Shown one piece after another: positions 8,116 to 17,300 of a stretch of DNA of 64,000 bases. The position numbers and the translations under genes are program-made. The DNA comes from Agromyces aureus. GTDB taxonomy: Bacteria; Actinomycetota; Actinomycetes; Actinomycetales; Microbacteriaceae. Every line of letters begins with the position of its first letter. Positions within the stretch are counted from its first letter, which is position 1. The notes under the pieces are model-generated. The model was not told the origin of the DNA. It did not search any database and saw only the letters and a program-made list of their open reading frames with translations. The stretch lies in assembly GCF_001660485.1 (NCBI RefSeq), contig NZ_CP013979.1:4092001-4156000 (forward strand), read 5' to 3'.

Positions 8116-9558
8116 TCAGATGAGGTATTGGCTGAGGCCTCGCTTGAGGTAGCGGCCGTCGCCCTTGGCGCCGAGGTACCGCTCGCCCTCGACGATGACC
8201 TTGCCGCGCGAGAGCACGGTGTCGACCTTGCCGTCGATCTCGTAGCCCTCCCACGCGGAGTGGTCCATGTTCATGTGGTGGGTCTTGCCCTCGCCGTAGC
8301 CGATCGACGTGTGCCCGTTCGGGTCGTAGACGACGATGTCGGCATCCGCTCCGGGCTGGATCACGCCCTTGCGCCCGTAGAGGCCGAACATGCGCGCGGG
8401 GGTCGTGCTCGTGAGCTCGACCCAGCGTTCGAGCGTGATCTCACCGGTGACGACGCCCTGGTACATCAAGTCCATGCGGTGCTCGATGGAGCCGATGCCG
8501 TTCGGGATCTTGCGGAAGTCGCCGAGCCCGAGTTCCTTCTGGTCCTTCATGCAGAACGGGCAGTGGTCGGTCGAGACCATCTGCAGGTCGTTCGTGCGCA
8601 GCGCCTGCCACATCGAGTGCTGGTGCCCCTCGGCGCGCGAGCGCAGCGGCGTCGAGCACACCCACTTCGCGCCCTCGAACGAGCCCCATTCGGGTCCGGA
8701 TGCCCCGAGCTGGTCTTCGAGCGAGAGGTAGAGGTACTGCGGGCAGGTCTCGCCGAACACGTTCTGGCCCTTGTCGCGAGCCCAGGCGAGCTGCTCGACG
8801 GCCTGCTTCGCGCTGACGTGCACCACGTAGAGGGGAGCGCCCGTGAGCTTGGCGAGCATGATGGCGCGGTGGGTCGCCTCTTCCTCCATCTCCCAGGCGC
8901 GGGCGATGCCGTGGTAGTACGGGTCGGTGTTGCCGGCGTCGACGAGCTGCTGGGCGAGCACGTCGATGGCGGGCCCGTTCTCGGCGTGCATCATCGTCAT
9001 CAGGCCCGTGTCGCGCGAGACTTGCATGGCCTTCAGGATCTGCGCGTCGTCGGAGTAGAAGACGCCCGGGTAGGCCATGAAGAGCTTGAAGCTCGAGATG
9101 CCCTCGTCGGGCAGCCGCTTCATCGCGGCCAGGGAGTCGGCGTTCACGTCGCCGACGATCTGGTGGAACCCGTAGTCGATGGCGCAGTTGCCCGCGGCCT
9201 TGTCGTGCCAGGCGGCGAGGCCGTCTTCGATGCGCTGCCCGTACGTCTGCACGGCGAAGTCGATGATCGACGTGGTGCCGCCGTGCGCGGCCGCCCGCGT
9301 TCCGGTCTCGAAGGTGTCGGATGCCTCGGTGCCGCCGAATGGCAGCTGCATGTGCGTGTGCGCGTCGATGCCGCCCGGGATGACGTACTTGCCGGTGGCG
9401 TCGATCACGCGGTCGACGGATGCCGCGACATCCGTTCCGAGCAGGGTGCTGCCCGGGGCGAGCACCGCGCGGATCGTCTCGCCGTCGACGAGGACGTCGG
9501 CCGGTGCGCGCCCGGTGGCGCTGACGACGGTGCCGCCGGTGATGAGGGTGGTGGTCAT
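8116..9558 (-). CDS. hydA: dihydropyrimidinase / D-hydantoinase
   Basis: 480-residue cyclic amidohydrolase that opens dihydrouracil, dihydrothymine or 5-substituted hydantoins to N-carbamoyl amino acids. All metal-centre residues are visible: His67 and His69 (DAHTHM), carboxylatable Lys158 (FKLFMAYPG), His191 (MMHAENG), His247 (VHVSAKQA) and Asp331 (STDHCPF). Length is normal for the family. The ATG follows AAGGAG. It precedes the LLM gene by 40 bases and follows the beta-ureidopropionase gene by 32, the expected pathway neighbour. Confidence 0.95.
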   Translation of the reverse strand: MTTTLITGGTVVSATGRAPADVLVDGETIRAVLAPGSTLLGTDVAASVDRVIDATGKYVIPGGIDAHTHMQLPFGGTEASDTFETGTRAAAHGGTTSIIDFAVQTYGQRIEDGLAAWHDKAAGNCAIDYGFHQIVGDVNADSLAAMKRLPDEGISSFKLFMAYPGVFYSDDAQILKAMQVSRDTGLMTMMHAENGPAIDVLAQQLVDAGNTDPYYHGIARAWEMEEEATHRAIMLAKLTGAPLYVVHVSAKQAVEQLAWARDKGQNVFGETCPQYLYLSLEDQLGASGPEWGSFEGAKWVCSTPLRSRAEGHQHSMWQALRTNDLQMVSTDHCPFCMKDQKELGLGDFRKIPNGIGSIEHRMDLMYQGVVTGEITLERWVELTSTTPARMFGLYGRKGVIQPGADADIVVYDPNGHTSIGYGEGKTHHMNMDHSAWEGYEIDGKVDTVLSRGKVIVEGERYLGAKGDGRYLKRGLSQYLI

Positions 9559-9590
9559 GATTCGCTCCTTCGCGTCTCGTCGCGCTCGGG

Positions 9591-10439
9591 TTACGGCTTC
9601 GCGATCTTGGCGTAGGAGTCGGGCCGGCGGTCGCGGTAGAACTGCCAGTCGTCGCGCATCTGCTGCACCATGTCGAGGTCGAGGTCGCGCACGAGGATCT
9701 CCTCGTCCGTGCCCGAGCCCCGCTCGCCGACGAAGTTGCCGCGCGGGTCGATGACCTGGCTCGTGCCGTAGAAGTCGACGGCGAGGTCGCCGTACTCGTT
9801 GTCCTCCCGGCCGACGCGGTTGGGCTGCAGCACGAAGTACCCGTTCGCGACGGCGGCGCACGGCCCCTCGACCTCCCACAGGCGGTTCGAGAGCCCGGGC
9901 TTCGTGGCGTTCGGGTTGAACACCATGTGCGCGTCGTTCAGGCCGAGCTCGCGCCATCCCTCGGGGAAGTGCCGGTCGTAGCAGATGTACATGCCGACCC
10001 GACCGACGGCGGTGTCGAAGACGGGGTAGCCGAGGTTGCCGGGGCGGAAGTAGAACTTCTCCCAGAACCGGTCGAGGTGCGGCAGGTGGTGCTTGCGGTA
10101 CTTGCCGAGGATCGTGCCATCGGCGTCGACGAGCACGGAGGTGTTGTAGTAGACGCCGGTCTCGGCCTCTTCGTAGATCGGCAGCACCATGACGGTGCCG
10201 AGCTGCTTGGCGAGGTCGGCGAAGCGCTGCACGATGGGGCCCTCGGCCGATTCGGCGAAGCGGTAGTACTTCTGGTCCTGCGTGATGCCGAAGTACGGGC
10301 CGTAGAACAGCTCCTGGAAGCAGACGACCTCGGCACCCTGGTCCTTCGCGTCGCGGGCGAACTGCTCGTGCTTGTCGAGCATCGACTCCTTGTCGCCGGT
10401 CCACGTGGTCTGCGTGATGGCCGCTCTGACGATCGTCAT
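9591..10439 (-). CDS. N-carbamoyl-beta-alanine amidohydrolase (beta-ureidopropionase), nitrilase superfamily
   Basis: 282-residue carbon-nitrogen hydrolase with the Glu43-Lys116-Cys153 triad visible in FQELFYG, KYRKHHLPH and MYICYDRHFPE. It would hydrolyse N-carbamoyl-beta-alanine (or the 3-aminoisobutyrate analogue) to the beta-amino acid, CO2 and ammonia. It is the first gene of the nine-gene operon, divergent from the MocR regulator across a 252-base gap. N-carbamoyl-D-amino acid hydrolases share the fold, but the TKPGLSNRLWEVEGP segment and the aminotransferase/MmsA context favour the beta-ureidopropionase role. Confidence 0.92.
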   Translation of the reverse strand: MTIVRAAITQTTWTGDKESMLDKHEQFARDAKDQGAEVVCFQELFYGPYFGITQDQKYYRFAESAEGPIVQRFADLAKQLGTVMVLPIYEEAETGVYYNTSVLVDADGTILGKYRKHHLPHLDRFWEKFYFRPGNLGYPVFDTAVGRVGMYICYDRHFPEGWRELGLNDAHMVFNPNATKPGLSNRLWEVEGPCAAVANGYFVLQPNRVGREDNEYGDLAVDFYGTSQVIDPRGNFVGERGSGTDEEILVRDLDLDMVQQMRDDWQFYRDRRPDSYAKIAKP

Positions 10440-10612
10440 GAATGTCTCCTGAGTCGGGCGGCGCCGTTGCCGTTCACTCGAGGATCGCCTGGCGTGGTGC
10501 TCGTGTCAGGTGTTCATCGGGTGCTGCTGCGACGCCGAGATGTACCGATGGAACTGCCGGTGGAACTGCCGAACGGAATACCGAGGACCGGGCTCGTGAC
10601 CCGTTCTGTTAT

Positions 10613-10627
10613 TGTTCGGCTTGAACA
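10613..10627. promoter_or_regulatory. candidate operator TGTTC-N5-GAACA
   Basis: A perfect 5+5 inverted repeat with 5-base spacer in the 252-base divergent region between beta-ureidopropionase and the MocR regulator, 65 bases before the regulator start. It is the only clear dyad there. By position it is the likely binding site of the divergent MocR-type protein. A confident -35/-10 pair was not found. Confidence 0.45.
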
Positions 10628-10691
10628 TTTCTCTTCTGTTTCACTCTGTGACGCTGTGGTTACATCCTGTCCCTTGCACGGTGTGGAGGCA

Positions 10692-12107
10692 ATGGTGGTG
10701 TCAGGTATTCGTGTGGACGCCGTTCGACTGATCGACCTCGCCGACTTCTCCGACGCCTCGCCCCGCAGCATCGCCGGGGAGGTCGCTCGGCTCGTCAACG
10801 CGGGCGAGCTCGCGGGCGGCCAACGCCTGCCCACCGTGCGCGAGCTCGCCGCCGCGCTCGGCGTGAGCCCGGCCACGGTGAGCCAGGCCTGGCAGGCGCT
10901 CGCCCGCGCCGGCCTCATCGAGAGCAGGGGCCGTGCCGGCAGCTTCGTGCGGGGCGCGACATCCGCACGGCTCGCACCTCGCATGCGCGGCATGGCGGCG
11001 CCCGACGACCCGGTTCGCCTCGACCTCTCGCGCGGCACGCCCGATCCGCTGCTCCTGCCGGCGCTCGGACCCGCCCTCTCGCGGGTCTCGGCCAAGGCCG
11101 AGACCGGCAGCTACCAGACCGAACCCGTGATCCCACCCCTGGCGCGCGTGCTGCGGGACTCCTGGCCGAGCGATGCCGAGGCGATCATGGTCGTCGACGG
11201 CGCCCTCGACGCCATCTCGCGCACGCTCGAGCAAGTGGTGCGCTTCGGCGACCGCGTCGTCGTCGAGAGCCCCGGCTTCCCGCCGTTCCTCGACCTGCTC
11301 GAAGTACTCGGTGCCGTGCCGGTGCCCGTACGGCTCGACGAGAACGGCATGCGCCCCGAGTCGCTCGCGGCCGCGCTGCGCAAGCGCCCCGCCGCCGTGC
11401 TGCTGCAGCCGCGCGCCCAGAACCCCACCGGCGCGTCGATGACGCCCGCCCGTGCCGAGGCGCTCGCCCGCACGATCGAGGCCGCCGAACGGGTCGACGA
11501 CCTGGTCGTCATCGAAGACGACCACTCGGGGCTCATCTCCATCGAGGGCGACGTCACGCTCGGCACGTGGCTGCCCGACCGGGTCGTGCACGTGCGCAGC
11601 TTCTCGAAGTCGCACGGCCCCGACCTGCGGATCGCCGCCCTCGGCGGCCCCCGCGACCTCATCGAGCACATCGCCGGCCGGCGCATGCTCGGCCCCGGCT
11701 GGACCTCGCGCATGCTGCAGACCATCCTGCTCGACCTCCTCGTCGACGGCACCGCGATCAACACCGTCACCGAGGCCCGCCGGCAGTACTACACGCGTCA
11801 GCGCACGCTCGGCGACGCGCTCCGATCCCGCGGGGTCGCCGCGGCGCCCGCAGACGGCATCAACCTGTGGATGCCGGTGCTCGGCGAGCGGTCGGCGCTC
11901 GTGCAGTTGGCGGCGGCCGGCATCCGCGTGGCCGCCGGCACACCGTTCCTCGCGGCATCCGATGCCACGGATGCCGCGAACGGCATGCGCCAGCGGGCCG
12001 GAGGCGACTTCGTGCGGGTCACCGTCGGCGCGATGCGCGAGAACGCCGACGACCTCGCCGACGACCTCGCCTCCGCCGCGACGCACCTCGCCGCGGGCGG
12101 GTACTGA
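10692..12107 (+). CDS. MocR/PdxR-type transcriptional regulator (GntR HTH + aminotransferase domain)
   Basis: 471-residue chimera. Residues about 10-80 are a GntR winged helix (GQRLPTVRELAAALGVSPATVSQAW...). The rest is a fold-type I aminotransferase-like domain with the PLP-lysine segment SFSKSHGPDLR and an NPTGASM motif. Such proteins sense PLP adducts of amino-compounds. Divergent placement makes it the natural regulator of the pyrimidine operon, perhaps sensing beta-alanine or 3-aminoisobutyrate. The ATG at 10692 follows GGAGG with 4 bases between. An open frame continues far upstream but runs antisense to beta-ureidopropionase and is not part of the gene. Confidence 0.9.
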   Translation: MVVSGIRVDAVRLIDLADFSDASPRSIAGEVARLVNAGELAGGQRLPTVRELAAALGVSPATVSQAWQALARAGLIESRGRAGSFVRGATSARLAPRMRGMAAPDDPVRLDLSRGTPDPLLLPALGPALSRVSAKAETGSYQTEPVIPPLARVLRDSWPSDAEAIMVVDGALDAISRTLEQVVRFGDRVVVESPGFPPFLDLLEVLGAVPVPVRLDENGMRPESLAAALRKRPAAVLLQPRAQNPTGASMTPARAEALARTIEAAERVDDLVVIEDDHSGLISIEGDVTLGTWLPDRVVHVRSFSKSHGPDLRIAALGGPRDLIEHIAGRRMLGPGWTSRMLQTILLDLLVDGTAINTVTEARRQYYTRQRTLGDALRSRGVAAAPADGINLWMPVLGERSALVQLAAAGIRVAAGTPFLAASDATDAANGMRQRAGGDFVRVTVGAMRENADDLADDLASAATHLAAGGY

Positions 12108-12168
12108 GGCCCATCCGGCACGGGCTGCGATAGTCTGCCCCCGAAACGGCCGCATGGGGGGAATCCGG

Positions 12169-14361
12169 ATGACCGACTCGAAGGACACGACGGCTGGCGC
12201 GGCATCCGTGGCTCTCAGGCCGACGGACCCGCCCACGAGCGCTCCGTCGCGTGCGACACCACCCGACTCGACGCCCGCGACGACGACGCGGACGCGTCGC
12301 GCATTGCGATTCCTCGGGCGTGTGCCGTTCACGATCGCGCTGCTGGCGACGCTGATCGTCGTCGGCATCCTCGTCGGCGGATTCACGACCTCGATCACCG
12401 AGGCCGACTGGTACGAGACGTTCGCCTACGGGGTGCCGTCGTTCGCCGACGGCCGCTGGTGGACGACGGTCACCGGCACGTTCCTGGTCGCCGACCCGTG
12501 GGGCTACCTCGTGCTGCTGCTCACCGCGGCGGGCGTCGGCTGGCTCGAGTTCCGGCGCGGCAGCGGCCGGGCCGCCGCCTACTTCTTCGGCGGGCAGGCG
12601 CTGGCCGTCATCGGCTCGGCGATCGTCATCGCCGGCTTCGCCGAGATGGGCTCGCACTGGGCCGAGGCGCTCGTCACGCAGGTCGACGTCGGCCCGTCGG
12701 GCGGCGTCTTCGCGTGCATCGCCGCGGCGGCCGCCACGCTCTGGTCCCCGTGGCGCGGTCGGGCGCTGCTGATCCTCACGGCCTTCACCCTCGTGAGCGT
12801 GCTCTTCCTCGGCACCGTCGCCGACCTCGAGCACGCGATGGCCGTGGGCATGGTGCTGCTCATCAACGCCGGATCGTTCAGCAAGCCGACGCTGCGCGAG
12901 CAGCGCTACGTCGCCTTCGTCATGATCATCGCGCTCACCGTCGTGCAGATCGTGGCGTCGATCGTGCCGACGTACGGCCCGTTCGGCATGACGCAGGTCG
13001 GCGGCACCGACGTCTTCGACGTGCTGTTCGACACCGTCGTGGCGGTCGTCGTCGCGACCGGCCTGCGCGGCGGGTACCGTGCGGCATGGGTCGTCGCCGT
13101 GATCCTCGCCTCCCTCAACGTGCTCATCGGCGCCTTCTCGGTCTTCGTCATCGCCCACCCCGAACTGTTCGGCGGCCCCACAGACTACGACGACCGCGAG
13201 GGCCTGGCGTTCGCGGCGGCAACCGGATTCCTGTGGGCCGTGATGCTCGTCTGGCTTCTGGCGTGCGCCAGGGCGTTCCGCGCGCGACTGCGTCGACGTC
13301 TGAGCGGCGACCGCGGTGCCGACCGGCCCGGCGCGCGCATCGACGAGGTTCGGCACGTGGTGCAGACGGTCGGCGGCGGCGCCCTCTCGTGGATGGCGAC
13401 CTGGCGCGACAACCGGCACTACTTCGGCTCCGATCCCGAGACGGTCGTCGCCTACCAGACGCACCAGGGCGTCGCGCTCGTGCTCGGCGACCCCATCGCC
13501 GCACCCGAGAAGCTCGGCGCGACGCTCACGGAGTTCATCGACACCGCCGAACGAGCGGGGTTCGTGGTGTGCGTGTTCGGCGCCGACGCCGCCGCACGCG
13601 ACGCGCTCCCCGAGGGCTGGCATGCGCTGCAGGTCGCCGAGGACACGATCGTCGACCTTCCGGGCCTCGAGTTCACGGGCAAGAAGTGGGGTGCGGTCCG
13701 TACGGCCCTGAACCGCGGCGAGCGCGACGGCGTGCGGTTCCGGCTCGCCTCGCTCGCCACCGAGCCGCGATCGGTGCGCGCGCAGATCTCCGAGATCTCC
13801 GAGCAGTGGGTCGGCGACAAGGGGCTGCCCGAGATGCGCTTCACGCTCGGCTCCATCGACGAGGCGCTCGACCCGGCGGTGCGCATGGCGATCGCCGAAT
13901 CCGCCGACGGCACGGTGCAGGGGTTCCTCAGCTGGCTGCCCGTGTACGCGCCAGGCGGGCGCATCCGCGGGTGGACGCTCGACCTCATGCGCCGGCGCGA
14001 CGGCGGCGCGTTCCCGCCCGTCATGGAGTACCTCATCGGGTCGTCGGCGCTCGCCTTCCGCGACGAGGAGGCGGAGTTTCTCTCCCTGTCTGGCGCTCCC
14101 CTCGCCCGCTCGGACTCGCCCGACGACGAACGGCAGATCGAGGTGATCCTCGACAAGCTCGGCGGCATCCTCGAGCCCGCCTACGGGTTCCGCTCGCTGC
14201 ACCGCTTCAAGCAGAAGTTCAACCCGCGCGGCGAACCCATGTACCTGCTCTACCGCGACGGCGCCGACCTCGCCCGCATCGGCGTCGGCCTCGTGCGCGC
14301 GTACCTCCCCGACGCGTCGGTGCCGCAGCTCGTGCGCGCCGGCTTCTCGATCGGCAAGTAA
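12169..14361 (+). CDS. MprF-like membrane protein: rhomboid-like membrane domain + DUF2156 aminoacyltransferase domain
   Basis: 730-residue protein. After a Thr/Pro-rich cytoplasmic N-terminus (about 45 residues), residues about 50-370 form several membrane segments resembling a rhomboid-like domain (PWGYLVLLLTAAGVGWLEFRRG). Residues about 385-720 are a GNAT-like DUF2156 domain as in the C-terminal half of lysyl-phosphatidylglycerol synthases. Visible segments include VAYQTHQGVALVLGDP, KKWGAVRTALNRGERDGV and a Tyr-rich C-terminus. It likely modifies a membrane phospholipid or other amine acceptor; the amino-acid donor cannot be read off. The ATG at 12169 is chosen over 12154 because the GGGGGGA run lies correctly for it. 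Confidence 0.82.
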   Translation: MTDSKDTTAGAASVALRPTDPPTSAPSRATPPDSTPATTTRTRRALRFLGRVPFTIALLATLIVVGILVGGFTTSITEADWYETFAYGVPSFADGRWWTTVTGTFLVADPWGYLVLLLTAAGVGWLEFRRGSGRAAAYFFGGQALAVIGSAIVIAGFAEMGSHWAEALVTQVDVGPSGGVFACIAAAAATLWSPWRGRALLILTAFTLVSVLFLGTVADLEHAMAVGMVLLINAGSFSKPTLREQRYVAFVMIIALTVVQIVASIVPTYGPFGMTQVGGTDVFDVLFDTVVAVVVATGLRGGYRAAWVVAVILASLNVLIGAFSVFVIAHPELFGGPTDYDDREGLAFAAATGFLWAVMLVWLLACARAFRARLRRRLSGDRGADRPGARIDEVRHVVQTVGGGALSWMATWRDNRHYFGSDPETVVAYQTHQGVALVLGDPIAAPEKLGATLTEFIDTAERAGFVVCVFGADAAARDALPEGWHALQVAEDTIVDLPGLEFTGKKWGAVRTALNRGERDGVRFRLASLATEPRSVRAQISEISEQWVGDKGLPEMRFTLGSIDEALDPAVRMAIAESADGTVQGFLSWLPVYAPGGRIRGWTLDLMRRRDGGAFPPVMEYLIGSSALAFRDEEAEFLSLSGAPLARSDSPDDERQIEVILDKLGGILEPAYGFRSLHRFKQKFNPRGEPMYLLYRDGADLARIGVGLVRAYLPDASVPQLVRAGFSIGK

Positions 14362-14367
14362 CGCGAT

Positions 14368-17300
14368 TCAGTCGCGGGCGGATGCCGCGGCTCGCCGCGT
14401 GCGGAACCGAAGCGCCGCGGCGCCGAGCAGCAGCATGGCGAGGCCCACGAGCAGTGCGGGCATCGAGTCGACGCCGGTCGAGGCGATGCCTGTCGCGCTT
14501 CCGGTGCCGCCGGAGCCCGTGCCCCCCGTCGATCCGCCGCCCGGCGTGCCGGGGGTGCTCGGACCACCGGTGGGCGGCGGCTCCTCGCCCTCGTTCACGG
14601 TGATCGTGAACGAGTCGGAGACGACCGCGAAGAGCACGATCTCGTCGTCGGGCGCCGAGTCGGTCGCCGTGCAGGTCACGGTCGTCACGCCGACCGGGAA
14701 GAAGTCGCCGGAGTTCGCGTCGCAGTCGACGGTGACCGGAGCGACCCCGCCCGTGGTCGTCGGCGGGTCGAAGTCGACGTTGTCGCCGGTCTCTCCGAAC
14801 GGCACCTCCACCACGATGTCGTCAGGCACCGTGATGGTCAGCGGATCGGGCGTCACGACGACCTGGAACGTCACCTCGTTGTCGACCGAGGTCGACGCCT
14901 CGCTCGGGTTCGACGCGGCATCCGTCGCGGCACCCGCGGCCACCTCGGCGATCACGAGTCCGTTCGCACTCATGCCCGAGACCTCGACCGTGTACGACGC
15001 TCCCGCGCCCGAGACCACGGCAGTGGTCGGGTTCGCTGACCCGCTCAGCACCACGTCGGAGTTCGTGAACCCGGTCACGGGCTCGCTGAACTCGACCTCG
15101 AACACGATCGGCGAGACGGCCGTCGGATCGACCTGCGCCGCGCCCTGCTCGATCGTCACCGTCGGCGCCGTGACGTCACCCTCGTCGTACTGGAACGTCA
15201 CCTCGTTGTCGACCGAGGTCGACGCCTCGCTCGGGTTCGACGCGGCATCCGTCGCGGCACCCGCGGCCACCTCGGCGATCACGAGTCCGTTCGCACTCAT
15301 GCCCGAGACCTCGACCGTGTACGACGCTCCCGCGCCCGAGACCACGGCAGTGGTCGGGTTCGCCGACCCGCTCAGCACCACGTCGGAGTTCGTGAACCCG
15401 GTCACGGGCTCGCTGAACTCGACCTCGAACACGATCGGCGAGACGGCCGTCGGATCCGCCTGCGCCGCGCCCTGCTCGATCGTCACCGTCGGCGCCACCT
15501 CGTCGACGCCGTTGAACGTCACCTCGTTGTCGACCGACGTCGACGCGGCGCTCGGGTTCGACGCGGCATCCGTTGCGGCGCCCGCAGCCACCTCAGCGAT
15601 CACGAGCCCGTCGGCGGACATGCCCGACACCTCGACCGTGTACGACGCCCCCGCGCCCGAGACCACGGCAGTGGTCGGGTTCGCTGACCCGCTCAACACC
15701 ACGTCGGTGTTCGTGAACCCGGTCACCGGCTCGCTGAACTCGACGTCGAACACGATCGGCGACGTGCCCGTCGGGTCGGCCTGCGCCGCGCCCTGCTCGA
15801 TCGTCACCGTCGGCGCCGTCACGTCACCCTCGTCGTACTGGAACGTCACCTCGTTGTCTTCGGACGTCGACGCCTCCGACAGATTGCCCGCCGCATCCTC
15901 GCCGGCCGCCGCGACGACCTCGGCGACCACCAGCCCGTCGGAACTCATGCCCGACACTTCAACCGTGTACGACGCCCCCGCACCCGACAGGACCGCCGTC
16001 GTCGGATTCGCCGAACCCGAGAGCACCACATCCGTGTTCTCGAACCCCGTCACCGGCTCACTGAACTCCACCTCGAACACGACCGGCGACGTGCCCGTCG
16101 GATCCGCCTGAGCGGCGCCCTGCTCGATCGTCACCGTCGGCGCCACCTCGTCGAGGCCGTTGAACGTCACCTCGTTGTCTTCGGACGTCGACGCCTCCGA
16201 CAGATTGCCCGCCGCATCCTCGCCGGCCGCCGCGACGACCTCGGCGACGACCAGCCCGTCGGAACTCATGCCCGACACTTCAACCGTGTACGACGCCCCC
16301 GCACCCGACAGGACCGCCGTCGTCGGATTCGCCGAACCCGAGAGCACCACATCCGTGTTCTCGAACCCCGTCACCGGCTCACTGAACTCCACCTCGAACA
16401 CGACCGGCGACGTGCCCGTCGGATCCGCCTGAGCGGCGCCCTGCTCGATCGTCACCGTCGGCGCCACCTCGTCGAGGCCGTTGAACGTCACCTCGTTGTC
16501 TTCGGACGTCGACGCCTCCGACAGATTGCCCGCCGCATCCTCGCCGGCCGCCGCGACGACCTCGGCGACGACCAGCCCGTCGGAACTCATGCCCGACACT
16601 TCAACCGTGTACGACGCCCCCGCACCCGACAGGACCGCCGTCGTCGGATTCGCCGAACCCGAGAGCACCACATCCGTGTTCTCGAACCCCGTCACCGGCT
16701 CACTGAACTCCACCTCGAACACGACCGGCGACGTGCCCGTCGGATCCGCCTGAGCGGCGCCCTGCTCGATCGTCACCGTCGGCGCCACGGTGTCCTCGGT
16801 CTCATCGTCGATGATCGTGACCGTCGCCGTGCCGTCGGTGATCGCCAGATCGAACCCGGGGGGATCGGCCGACACGCCATCGATGAGCACCTGGTACGTC
16901 TCACCCGGATCGAGGGCGAGGTCCTGCAGGGCATCCACCGGGATGTCGATCGACGCCGCATCCGCCGGCACCGGGAAGTCCACGGAATTGATCGGCGTGA
17001 AGTCGGCGGCGCTCGTCGGCGGCACGACCAGCGTCGACACCGTCACCGAGAACGCGGGATGGGTCGCCGGCGATACGGCCAGCGGCACCGTCGTCGCCGC
17101 CCCCTCCGCCACCGACACGTCGGTCGGCAGCGAGACCTCGAGCAGTTCGTCGGGCACCTCGTCGTCGATGATGGTCACCGTCGCCGATCCGTCGGTGATG
17201 GCCGCGTCGTATCCCGCCGGGAAGGGCGGAGCCGCCGGGAACCCGTCGATCGTCACGGTGTAGGTCTCACCCGGATCGAGATCGGTGTCCTGCAGCGCGT

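Noticed and set aside
10560..10690. Riboswitch in the leader between beta-ureidopropionase and mocR
   Set aside because: Only one short dyad was found and no known aptamer architecture could be recognised.
15839..16790. CRISPR-like or other non-coding array
   Set aside because: The 321-base units are in-frame coding repeats of a surface protein with no spacers.
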